A DNA stretch of 7,078 bases from Methanobacteriota archaeon (GTDB taxonomy: Archaea; Hydrothermarchaeota; Hydrothermarchaeia; Hydrothermarchaeales; BMS3B), in assembly GCA_003229935.1 (NCBI GenBank), contig QIGD01000060.1, positions 1 through 7,078 on the forward strand, read 5' to 3'. Within the stretch, counting starts at the first letter, position 1; each line of letters opens with the position of its first letter. Below, piece by piece: positions 1 to 6,067 of the stretch. A program made the translations under genes and the position numbers. The notes beneath the pieces are model-generated. The model made no database searches. It saw nothing but the letters and a program-made list of their open reading frames with translations, and had not been told where the DNA came from.

Positions 1-80
1 TATGGGAAAGGAATACAATTTTAAAATTTGTGAGGTAGGGCAATTCCTCCTACCTCTAAAGAGGTAGGTTTCCTTGCCCA
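1..80 (+). mobile_element. Right end of an IS200/IS605-type (IscB/TnpB) insertion sequence, cut by the window edge
   Basis: Bases 38-79 form a 42-base unit: GGGCAATTCCT, an 8-bp perfect hairpin (CCTACCTC at 49-56, loop TAAA, GAGGTAGG at 61-68), then a tail ending TCCTTGCCC. The outer GGGCAA and TTGCCC also pair. This is the usual format of the right end of archaeal IS200/IS605-family elements. A homologous 42-base unit lies at 3685-3726 on the other strand. It has the same first 11 and last 9 bases, and both copies are preceded by the same 14 bases (13-26 here; 3737-3750 there, minus strand). One frame across the end reads RAIPPTSKEVGFLAQ, comparable with RAIPSQIEMGGILAQ in the other copy, so the C-terminus of the element's protein may run into the hairpin. 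The body of the element lies left of the window, so IscB versus TnpB cannot be decided here. The end abuts a truncated gene. Confidence 0.7.
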
Positions 81-392
81 GATTTTCATGACCCAAACAT
101 GGCAACATTGGCATTTCTGGCTGCCAAAGCTGCAAAGAAGAATGGCTACGGTGTGGAATTATGGTGGTGGGCTTTCCCGCTCATAATATCGTAATCCTTG
201 CCAGAGAGGGTGTTGGCCTGACTCCATTCCCAGAGCTTCTTGAGATACTTCAAACCCTCGAAGTTCCCATTCTAATATAAATCCTGCGTCGAGGCAAGAG
301 GAATGACAGAAGACTTAGTGGAAGGCGCAGAGATGTTAGGTATTTACGACCTGACAGAGAAGGCTGTCGAAAGCAGTGTTTTAAGTATATAA
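81..392 (+). pseudogene. DsrE-family sulfur-relay protein, 5'-truncated and frameshifted remnant
   Basis: Three consecutive reading segments join into one DsrE-like protein. Segment 1 (81 to about 170) reads DPNMATLAFLAAKAAKKNG and then GYGVELW. Segment 2 (about 170-277, another frame) includes AREGVGLTPFPELLEIL and TLEVPIL. Segment 3 (276-392, back in the first frame) reads YKSCVEARGMTEDLVEGAE, then MLGIYDLTEKAVESSVLSI and TAA. The order matches the family: an N-terminal 'DP..a.lAf.aA' helix, a middle '.lpel.eil..l.vPi', and the conserved cysteine segment ending in 'eARG'. At the first junction roughly a dozen family residues also appear to be missing. The N-terminal strand is absent, and the coding signal begins exactly where the IS end stops at base 80, so the insertion probably removed it. 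DsrE/TusD-like proteins carry persulfide in sulfur-relay chains; this copy should be inactive. The ATG at 99 is internal to the family alignment and is not taken as a real start. Confidence 0.7.
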
Positions 393-393
393 T
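386..393 (+). promoter_or_regulatory. Candidate archaeal TATA box for larE
   Basis: TATATAAT at 386-393 overlaps the stop of the DsrE remnant. A start site about 25 bases on would fall near 415 and leave a leader of about 30 bases before the larE ATG at 446. The same hexamer, TATATA followed by A, sits at matching places before the FKBP and exporter genes. The T-rich stretch at 408-422 lies inside the predicted leader and could instead end transcription from upstream. Confidence 0.45.
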
Positions 394-445
394 TCTCTCC
401 TATTCTATCTTTTTTATTTTTGAGGTTATCCCTATCAATTAAACC

Positions 446-1246
446 ATGCCCTCGAAAGATAAAGCCTCACTTCTTTCAGAATGGTTCATGAAAGAAGGTA
501 AGGTGATAGTGGCCTTTTCAGGCGGTGTTGATTCCAGTGTTCTAGCAGCAGTAGCCAAAAAAACACTTGGAATAAATGCTCTCGCAATAACTGCTGACTC
601 TTCTACTATGCCTAGAAGAGAACTGGAAGATGCTATCAAACTTGCCAGAGAGATAGGAATATCCCATGATATCATAAAGGAGGACGAACTTGAGGATAGT
701 AGATTCGTCGAAAATCCTCCTGAAAGATGCTACTTCTGCAGGAGCGGACTGGCTGAAGCTCTGAAGAGAATAGCTGAAGCCCGTGGCTTCTCAACTATCG
801 TTGACGGAGCAAATGCCTCTGACCTTAAAGAGCATAGACCAGGATTGAAAGCTCTAAAAGAGCAGGGCATAAAGAGCCCCTTTCTGGAACTGGGCTTCAC
901 CAAGAAAGATGTCAGGGAGATAGCAGCGTATTTCAATCTCAGAGTAGAGCAGAAACCTTCTCAGGCATGTTTAGCTTCAAGAATTCCTTATGGTGAAATT
1001 ATAACAAGAGACAGGCTTAGAGCAGTGGAAAAAGCAGAAGACTTCCTTCTAAGTCTGGGCTTTACACAGGTGAGGGTGAGGTCTCACGGAAATATAGCAA
1101 GAATTGAGTTGCCAGAAAATGAAATTTCAAGGGCAGCAGGATTTGGAAGAGAGATTTCAGAACAGCTTGAAGCTCTTGGCTTCAGTTATATAACCCTTGA
1201 CCTTAAAGGCTACCGCTCGGGAAGCATGGATGAGGTGCTCCAGTAA
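446..1246 (+). CDS. larE: LarE-type ATP-dependent sulfur transferase (PP-loop), three-cysteine form
   Basis: This 266-residue protein is of the usual LarE length. The PP-loop pyrophosphatase motif SGGVDSS is at residues 25-31, where LarE adenylates the carboxylate of its substrate. The signature QACLASRIPYG covers residues 173-183 and places Cys175 at the position of the sulfur-donating Cys176 of Lactobacillus plantarum LarE. There are only two other cysteines, Cys95 and Cys98, in RCYFC. Family knowledge: LarE converts pyridinium biscarboxylate mononucleotide to the bisthiocarboxylate on the way to the nickel-pincer nucleotide of lactate racemase. Single-cysteine enzymes sacrifice their own sulfur, while three-cysteine forms hold a [4Fe-4S] cluster and can carry sulfide on it. 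The cysteine set here fits the cluster type. No larA, larB or larC is visible, so the physiological target is open. The ATG at 446 places the PP-loop at the normal distance from the N-terminus. No Shine-Dalgarno sequence is well spaced: GAGG at 422-425 is about 20 bases away. The gene converges on the metal ATPase. Confidence 0.86.
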   Translation: MPSKDKASLLSEWFMKEGKVIVAFSGGVDSSVLAAVAKKTLGINALAITADSSTMPRRELEDAIKLAREIGISHDIIKEDELEDSRFVENPPERCYFCRSGLAEALKRIAEARGFSTIVDGANASDLKEHRPGLKALKEQGIKSPFLELGFTKKDVREIAAYFNLRVEQKPSQACLASRIPYGEIITRDRLRAVEKAEDFLLSLGFTQVRVRSHGNIARIELPENEISRAAGFGREISEQLEALGFSYITLDLKGYRSGSMDEVLQ

Positions 1247-1253
1247 AGCTTTA

Positions 1254-1442
1254 TCAATGAATTTTTCGACTCATAATAATCTTGGCAATGAGACCACCCA
1301 TTTTAATGGGTGGTGATTGACAGTAAAATGAGACTGTTTTACCTGACAAATCCGCTTCCAGATTAAAGATATCACCTGTGTGTTGAAGCGCTCTCAGAAT
1401 AGTTTTTTTACATCCCTCACAGGTCATGCCCCGAACTAAAGC
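1254..1442 (-). pseudogene. HMA metal-binding domain in frame after the ATPase stop (readthrough extension or stop-split C-terminal domain)
   Basis: Directly after the TAG of the ATPase gene (1443-1445) the same frame stays open for 62 codons to a TGA at 1254-1256. It reads ALVRGMTCEGCKKTIL, then RALQHTGDIFNLEADLSG, then KTVSFYCQSPPIKMGGLIAK and IIMSRKIH. GMTCEGC is the canonical HMA copper-binding loop, and the rest aligns without gaps to the full beta-alpha-beta-beta-alpha-beta domain. The first beta strand spans the stop: KKF, stop, ALVRGMTC. The only ATG in frame (1425-1427) lies inside the metal loop and would remove that strand, and no GTG or TTG start precedes it, so an independent small chaperone gene is unlikely. 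Archaeoglobus CopA carries HMA domains at both ends, so a C-terminal HMA here is a plausible ancestral design. It ends 7 bases from the larE stop. Whether it is translated cannot be told from sequence. Confidence 0.65.
1293..1314. terminator. Perfect 10-bp inverted repeat downstream of larE, inside the HMA-coding frame
   Basis: ACCACCCATT at 1293-1302 and AATGGGTGGT at 1305-1314 are exact inverted repeats with a 2-base centre (in practice a 4-base loop). It lies 46 bases past the larE stop, between two convergent genes, so it could shape the 3' end of either transcript, but no long T-run follows on either strand. It also falls inside the open HMA frame, where it encodes PPIKMGG. The arm AATGGGTGGT recurs exactly in the right end of the IS remnant (minus strand, 3704-3695), so a link to mobile hairpins is possible. 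Confidence 0.4.
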
Positions 1443-3680
1443 CTAGAATTTTTTCTGTTTTGAAGTTAATCTGTATCTACCATGGGGTAGAATATGTATG
1501 CCAAAGCTATTAAGCAATATTGTACTGATAGAAGCTATCATTGCAACCATTGCCCATACAGGATTAACAAGACCTGTTGTGGCAGCAGGCACTCCTATAC
1601 CATTGAATAAAAACGCTATTACCAGGTTTTGCTTTGTTTTTGCATAACTCTCCTTAGCAATCCCCCGAGATATCATTATCTTTCTCATTTGATATCCAGG
1701 TATAATAATATCACTTGACTCTATTGTTATATCCGCCCCTGTTCCTATGGCGATTCCCACATCAGCCTGCATCAGAGCAGGTGCGTCATTCACCCCATCA
1801 CCCACCATTGCTACCTTTGTTCCATCTCTCTGTAACTCCCTTATCTTTTCTGCCTTTTCTTCAGGTAAAACCCCTGCATACAACCTTTCTATGCCAACCT
1901 GTTTGGCTATTGACTTAGCAGTATTCTTATTATCACCAGTAATCATAACAGGTTCTATATTGTTCATCTTAATCTCTTTAATTGTATTTAAAGCATCTTC
2001 TTTAATGGTATCAGCCAGCCCGATTATACCTATAAGTTTTTTTGCCACTCCAACACCAATTACACTGTTACCCTTCTTTGACAATTCCTCCATTCTGCTA
2101 AATTGTTGTTCATCTATCTCTATGCCTTCTTCTTTAAGAAAAGAAAGTTTTCCTGCAATAATATCATCATTATTAGCTCCTGCCTTCACTCCTCTACCTG
2201 AAAAAGATTCAAAACCTTCAGGTTTTTTATAACTTATTTTATGTTTCTCAACATAATTTACAATAGCCCTTGCAAGTGGATGTTCACTCAGCATTTCAGC
2301 TGAAGCTATCAGGGACAAAACTGTTTTTTTATTGTAATTATAACTTACAACCTCTACAACTTCAGGTTTTCCTTTTGTAATTGTTCCTGTCTTATCAAGT
2401 ACTATCACTCTAACCTTAGGAAATATTTGAAAAGCTTCTCCTGAACGCATAAGTATTCCATTTTCAGCAGCTTTTCCTCCACCCTTTATCAAAGCCAGAG
2501 GCATTGCCATTCCCAGCGCACATGGATAACCCATAACAAGAACTGAAAGGGCAGCAAATACAGCTCTGTTAATATCAAATAACCCGTATAGTAGATAACT
2601 GATTACCGTCCAGAAGATAAAAGCGCCTGCTGAAAAAATAAGCACAACAGGAATATAATATTTAAGCACTTTGTCAACAATTATCAATATCCCTGGCTTT
2701 AATGCACGTGATTCTTCTACATTTTTAATAACCCGCTGTAAAAATGTTTCTTCTCCAATTTTATTTACTTCAATATCTATTGAACCAGACTGGTTAATTG
2801 AACCGCCAACAACTTCATCTTCTTTTTTCTTCTCTACAGGTAATGATTCCCCAGTTATAATGGATTCATCTACCGCGCTGCTTCCATCTATGACAATTCC
2901 ATCTACAGGTATTATTTCTCCCGGTTTTACCCGTACAATATCACCTGTTTTCAATTCATCTATATCTTTAATAACTTCTCTTCCATTTTGAATAACAATA
3001 GCATTTTTAGGCTGCAAATCTATCAATTTTTGCACAGCCTTAGAAGCCCGAGTTCTGACAAGCATACTGGACCATTCACTCAAAATATGATAACTCGTTA
3101 CAAATATTGAAACTGCAAAAAAATCTGCACTGGAGAAATTCGGTATAAAAAACCCAATGAAACCTCCAGTTAGTCCTGAAAATGCTACAAATTCCAGTAA
3201 ATTATGCTGGTTAAGAATACCTCTTTTCAACGACTGCCATGCTTTTTTCTTGATATGCCAGCCAGGTCCAAACATTGTTACAAGCGCTAAAACAAGCATC
3301 AGCCACCTGAACCACCATAACCTTATGCCTGACCACATAAGAATCATAAATAAGAGAGAAACAAATGTCAATATGGCAGCTACAGTCAAATATTTTTTAG
3401 CAAGATGTAATTCTTTTTCCTGTTCTTCAAATGCCTTTACCTTTCTAGGGTCACGAACACTAAAACCAAGGTCAATTAAAGTTTTTTCTATCTCACCTCT
3501 AGTAACTACTGATGAGTCATAAATAATCAACGCTTCTTCATGTGAAATACTGACATTCACACTTTTAACTCCTGCCTGTTTGCGATACGCTTTCTTAATA
3601 GTTTCTACACAAAATGAACAGGACATTCCTCCGATTTTCACATGGAACTTTGAAGTGTTATCAATCTTTTTCTTCATCAT
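1443..3680 (-). CDS. Heavy-metal (probably copper) translocating P1B-type ATPase with YPC metal site
   Basis: This 745-residue membrane pump couples ATP hydrolysis to metal movement. Domains in order: an N-terminal HMA domain (about residues 11-75) with GMSCSFC, Cys21 and Cys24 as ligands; membrane helices at about 97-115, 121-138, 161-180 and 184-200; the actuator loop with TGES at 276-279; a helix pair at about 341-365 and 372-395; the phosphorylation site DKTGT at 429-433; the nucleotide-binding SEHPLA with HP at 467-468; the hinge GDGVND at 627-632; and two last helices at about 683-703 and 707-727. The intramembrane site reads YPC (385-387) instead of CPC and is followed by ALGMAMP rather than ALGLATP. 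In helix 7 FN (692-693) replaces YN, and helix 8 has MIASIS instead of MxxSS. Copper is therefore likely but not certain. The start is one of two adjacent ATGs (3680 or 3677); a TGA closes the frame upstream. The right end of an IS remnant lies 4 bases before it. The TAG stop is followed in frame by another HMA domain. Confidence 0.88.
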   Translation of the reverse strand: MMKKKIDNTSKFHVKIGGMSCSFCVETIKKAYRKQAGVKSVNVSISHEEALIIYDSSVVTRGEIEKTLIDLGFSVRDPRKVKAFEEQEKELHLAKKYLTVAAILTFVSLLFMILMWSGIRLWWFRWLMLVLALVTMFGPGWHIKKKAWQSLKRGILNQHNLLEFVAFSGLTGGFIGFFIPNFSSADFFAVSIFVTSYHILSEWSSMLVRTRASKAVQKLIDLQPKNAIVIQNGREVIKDIDELKTGDIVRVKPGEIIPVDGIVIDGSSAVDESIITGESLPVEKKKEDEVVGGSINQSGSIDIEVNKIGEETFLQRVIKNVEESRALKPGILIIVDKVLKYYIPVVLIFSAGAFIFWTVISYLLYGLFDINRAVFAALSVLVMGYPCALGMAMPLALIKGGGKAAENGILMRSGEAFQIFPKVRVIVLDKTGTITKGKPEVVEVVSYNYNKKTVLSLIASAEMLSEHPLARAIVNYVEKHKISYKKPEGFESFSGRGVKAGANNDDIIAGKLSFLKEEGIEIDEQQFSRMEELSKKGNSVIGVGVAKKLIGIIGLADTIKEDALNTIKEIKMNNIEPVMITGDNKNTAKSIAKQVGIERLYAGVLPEEKAEKIRELQRDGTKVAMVGDGVNDAPALMQADVGIAIGTGADITIESSDIIIPGYQMRKIMISRGIAKESYAKTKQNLVIAFLFNGIGVPAATTGLVNPVWAMVAMIASISTILLNSFGIHILPHGRYRLTSKQKKF

Positions 3681-3684
3681 GTTT

Positions 3685-4108
3685 GGGCAAGGATACCACC
3701 CATTTCAATTTGTGAAGGAATTGCCCTTTTCACCTCTTTTAAAATTGTATAAGAAAAATAAATTTTAATCCGATTTAAACCAGCAGGTATGTCAACCTGC
3801 TCATTATCCCTATCATTATTAAGTATCAGTTGGTTTTGCATGTTTATGACAGGGACTTTCAAGTCCTGTCCACTCTTGCCAGAGCGTAAGTCCTCTTCGG
3901 AGCTGTTATTGGCCAGTATTGTGTGGGACACACTGAGTTCCTCTCTGTTTAATACCCAACTTACAGAGCAGGGAACTTGAGGAACGTCCCCTGATGTGTT
4001 CTGAAACTCTACCACTAACTTCTGCATATTTCACAATGCCCCTAATCAACACGTTACCTCTGTCTCTCACGAGACAAGCCTATGTGCTTTAGCCATAGGT
4101 AATTGACC
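3685..4108 (-). mobile_element. Internally deleted IS200/IS605-type (IscB-like) element remnant
   Basis: The right end (3685-3726, minus strand) is a 42-base unit equal in length to that at 38-79: identical GGGCAATTCCT at its start and TCCTTGCCC at its finish, with a central hairpin. Here the stem has two mismatches (AATGGGTGGT against TTCACAAATT), so it has decayed. The left side carries a hairpin CCTATG-GC-loop-GC-CATAGG (4079-4099) near AATTACC. From memory this resembles the left end of archaeal IscB elements; I cannot confirm it by search. Near 3871-3823 the minus strand reads GQDLKVPVINMQNQL, similar to the IscB N-terminus (VPV.NM.g.pL), and then loses the match. No RuvC or HNH coding region remains. 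At about 420 bases this is a non-autonomous or dead copy. The left boundary is approximate. The element ends 4 bases before the ATPase start codon, so the ATPase leader is IS-derived. Confidence 0.55.
3842..4108 (-). ncRNA. Candidate IscB-type omega RNA, minus strand
   Basis: The stretch is dense in hairpins: 4079-4099 (6 bp plus an inner GC/GC with a 1-base bulge, loop UAAA), 4061-4076 (6 bp, loop GUGA on the minus strand), 3969-3993 (8 bp) and 3848-3870 (9 bp with one bulge). Two details give strand polarity. GUGA is a GNRA tetraloop only on the minus strand. The single non-Watson-Crick pair in the 3969-3993 stem is G-U on the minus strand but A-C on the plus strand. In IscB loci the omega RNA lies just upstream of, and runs up to, the nuclease start. 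Here the last hairpin ends 7 bases before a minus-strand ATG (3841-3839) that resembles the iscB start. With the guide at the 5' end, the guide would come from bases just above 4108. A 116-residue open frame runs through this region (4027-3677), but its first half overlaps the hairpins and I do not treat it as a gene. Confidence 0.45.
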
Positions 4109-4135
4109 TATTATATTTTTTATCATTCAAGCCTG

Positions 4136-4166
4136 TATATATAACATTACAAAATATGTTGTAATG
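4136..4166. promoter_or_regulatory. TATA-like stretch with adjoining 8-bp inverted repeat
   Basis: TATATATAA at 4136-4144 is followed at once by CATTACAA (4145-4152), six bases, and TTGTAATG (4159-4166), a perfect inverted repeat. A second, smaller palindrome (ACATA-TTG-TATGT) lies at 4194-4206. On the plus strand the repeat would cover the region between the TATA box and its start site, a common operator position in archaea. The arrangement could also serve minus-strand transcription of the IS remnant. No gene starts at the expected distance on the plus strand, so its target is unclear. Confidence 0.3.
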
Positions 4167-4277
4167 GCTCCAATAAGGTGGGATTTATATCAAACATATT
4201 GTATGTGTGCTCCCTATACCAATCCAATACTCATAAGCGGTCTCATAACTCAAATGCCAATAGCCATGTGAGAAAAG

Positions 4278-4285
4278 TATATAAA
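4278..4285 (+). promoter_or_regulatory. TATA box of the FKBP gene
   Basis: TATATAAA, preceded by purine-rich GAAAAG (a BRE-like element), predicts a start site near 4307. That is about 10 bases before the chosen ATG at 4317, so the leader would be very short. GGTG at 4307-4310 gives a weak ribosome site. The GTG at 4308 would be nearly leaderless and is the alternative start. Confidence 0.6.
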
Positions 4286-4316
4286 GCCTATGTATAAGCT
4301 CTAATAGGTGTGTAAA

Positions 4317-4784
4317 ATGTCTGAAGAAATAGATGAGAATGTAATTACATTGAAGGTGCATTATACTGGGAAGCTTAAAAATGGAGAGGTTTTCGATTCT
4401 TCTATTGAGGAAATTGCAAAGGAAGCTGGCATCTATAATCCATCTCGAGATTATGAACCACTGGAAGTCAAACTGGGTTCCGGTCAGCTTATCCCAGGCT
4501 TTGAAAAGGCACTTGTGGACATGAAAGCTGGAGAAAAAAAAGAAGTTACAATTCCTCCTGAAGAAGGCTATGGTCATGAGATACAGGAACTCTTTAACAC
4601 TATTAAAATGGAGGTCTTCAAAGATGCTGATATAGAGCCTGAGATTGGTATGCTACTCGAAACAGATATGGGTGTAGGAGTGGTACATGAGATTAAAGAA
4701 GACGAAGTAGCCCTAAATTTTAACCATCCACTTACAGGAAAAACTCTGATTTTTACAATTGAAGTTGTAGAGATTCTTGAGTAG
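4317..4784 (+). CDS. Archaeal FKBP-type peptidyl-prolyl cis-trans isomerase (SlyD-like)
   Basis: This 155-residue cytoplasmic protein catalyses proline isomerisation and probably acts as a folding chaperone. The FKBP core is in two halves. Residues 9-29 (VITLKVHYTGKLKNGEVFDSS) carry the active-site Tyr16, Phe26 and Asp27. An extended bulge follows at 30-48 (EEIAKEAGIYNPSRDYEP). Residues 49-87 contain LGSGQLIPGFE and PPEEGYG. The insert-in-flap chaperone domain fills about 88-132, and the core closes with NHPLTGK (136-142) and a final strand FTIEVVEIL. The bulge and the insert are typical of short archaeal FKBPs. There is no signal peptide and no metal-binding histidine tail as in bacterial SlyD. 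The ATG at 4317 is preferred over the in-frame GTG at 4308, because the protein starting MSEEIDEN matches family N-termini. The gene stands alone, with its own TATA box, and ends in TAG. Confidence 0.92.
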   Translation: MSEEIDENVITLKVHYTGKLKNGEVFDSSIEEIAKEAGIYNPSRDYEPLEVKLGSGQLIPGFEKALVDMKAGEKKEVTIPPEEGYGHEIQELFNTIKMEVFKDADIEPEIGMLLETDMGVGVVHEIKEDEVALNFNHPLTGKTLIFTIEVVEILE

Positions 4785-4870
4785 TTAATCTGCCCTCATA
4801 ACAAAGGCAGGCATCTGTTCAGATAAAGCCAGCCATGGTAAAAGCCAAAAGCTTATTCATTGGTCATCGA

Positions 4871-5155
4871 TTAAGGCTTTCCTGTAGTCCCAAAGACGGA
4901 TTCTGTTTGTATGAGGTTTCTTACAAGGCGACGATAAGTTCTAGGACTGTATTGTAGTCCAATCAAATGCCACGGTAACCATACAAAACGCCTGTGGTTG
5001 TGAAATATTCCCTCTTCAAAACGCTTAACCGATGACGCATGAGCCTGAATGTTATGCACAACCATTACCTTAAAGCCCGTTTTCTGGGTTAATCTCTGGA
5101 CTATATCTACATTTTCAGGAGGGTGATTTTCATGATGTAACGAGCCTGTGATGGT
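4871..5155 (-). pseudogene. Unidentified protein-coding remnant without a start
   Basis: The frame is open for 94 codons, from just after a TAA (5158-5156) to the TAA at 4871-4873. It looks like real protein: TITGSLHHENHPPENVDIVQ, then RLTQKTGFKVMVVHNIQAHA, SSVKRFEEGIFHNHRRFVWL, PWHLIGLQYSPRTYRRL, and VRNLIQTESVFGTTGKP. It is rich in His and aromatic residues, and the stretch before the first ATG (5065) reads as continuous with the rest, so a start there would be internal. The 5' side stops 20 bases from the exporter gene, which suggests that the N-terminal part was lost when that gene arrived. I do not recognise the family and assign no function. A short intact 64-residue protein from the ATG at 5065 is the alternative. 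Confidence 0.4.
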
Positions 5156-5174
5156 TTATCACCAACAAAGCTAT

Positions 5175-6059
5175 TTATTTGACTGCGAATCGCTGGACAA
5201 AATAATACCTGCCTAAAACTACCATTAGAATACCACCAAGTACCATTGTGGCTGAGATTGTTAGGCGGAAAGTGATTGGCTCAGAAACAAATATCACGCC
5301 TCCTAAGGCTGCGATTACAGGAACTAACAATTGAACCACAGCAGCCTTGGTGATAGAAAGCCCACCAAGTGCGATGTACCATATTGTGTAACCTATTCCA
5401 GATGCTATGCCACCTGACAATACGGCCAATAATATCCCATCAGCAGAAAGGTGAATATCATGGAAAGTAACGATTGTCAAAATGATAATAAGTGGAATAG
5501 TACGTAAAAAATTATACGTTGTATCCATTAATGGGTTCGCTGATGTCCGCCCCTTAAGGGTATAAATACCCCAAGCAATTCCAGCTATTGTCATAAGAAC
5601 AAAGCCCATGATTGAGGGTGTAGTTACGCCAGGTAACATCAAGTATACAAACCCAATGAATGCAAGTGATACACCTCCCCATTCTGTTATATGTAATCGA
5701 TTTCCAGAAATTAAAGACAGTAGTATCATTGTTATCTGTACTGAACCAAACAAAATTAGTGCGCCGGTGCCTGTGTCCAACGTAACATAGGCAAAAGAAA
5801 ATGCAACTGCATAAATAAATAGCATTAAACTAGCAGACCAGCTACCTTTGGTGGGAGAAGTACTTTTGTTGCTGCTGATTTTTAAAATTGCTAAAAGAAC
5901 AATTGCACCAGATAACAAACGTATAACAGTAAAACCAGAAGCGTCAATCGTTTTTTCACCTAGTGCTAACCGACCCAATACAGAATTTGCAGCAAATGCA
6001 ATTAATGCAAATCCTGTAAGAAGGAGCGTTTTTACTGAAAAGCCATATGATCGTTTCAT
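5175..6059 (-). CDS. EamA/DMT-superfamily transporter (10 membrane segments)
   Basis: This 294-residue integral membrane protein is of the drug/metabolite transporter superfamily, whose members export amino acids, metabolites or toxic compounds; the substrate cannot be inferred. About ten hydrophobic helices are visible, at residues 11-27, 41-60, 77-92, 98-116, 127-143, 150-167, 185-199, 207-229, 236-257 and 266-283. They are arranged as two EamA repeats of five (about 15-142 and 150-284). Family features include ANSVLGRLAL in helix 1, GFTVIRLLSGA at the start of helix 2, and the SEPIT segment (259-263) before helix 10, as in the typical 'ge.lt' motif. GAGG at 6071-6068 lies 8 bases before the ATG and fixes the start. 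The protein reads like bacterial EamA exporters and sits between a broken gene and an empty gap, so recent transfer is plausible but not proven. The gene is monocistronic, with its own TATA box and possible operators upstream. Confidence 0.88.
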   Translation of the reverse strand: MKRSYGFSVKTLLLTGFALIAFAANSVLGRLALGEKTIDASGFTVIRLLSGAIVLLAILKISSNKSTSPTKGSWSASLMLFIYAVAFSFAYVTLDTGTGALILFGSVQITMILLSLISGNRLHITEWGGVSLAFIGFVYLMLPGVTTPSIMGFVLMTIAGIAWGIYTLKGRTSANPLMDTTYNFLRTIPLIIILTIVTFHDIHLSADGILLAVLSGGIASGIGYTIWYIALGGLSITKAAVVQLLVPVIAALGGVIFVSEPITFRLTISATMVLGGILMVVLGRYYFVQRFAVK

Positions 6060-6067
6060 CTGCTAAA

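Noticed and set aside
1254..1427. Independent CopZ-like copper chaperone starting at the ATG at 1427
   Set aside because: That ATG lies inside the metal-binding loop, so the protein would lack the first beta strand, and no ribosome site precedes it.
1747..2232. Plus-strand open frames of 60-160 codons within 1715-3522 and within the exporter gene
   Set aside because: They lie opposite well-supported minus-strand genes, show no domain or start signal, and arise from those genes' composition.
3677..4027. A 116-residue minus-strand protein upstream of the ATPase
   Set aside because: Its first half overlaps stable hairpins of the IS remnant and its last part reads through the right-end hairpin; only a short stretch resembles an IscB N-terminus.
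4185..4577. A 130-codon minus-strand frame across the FKBP start
   Set aside because: It is antisense to a clear FKBP, and its apparent protein is low-complexity with no family features.
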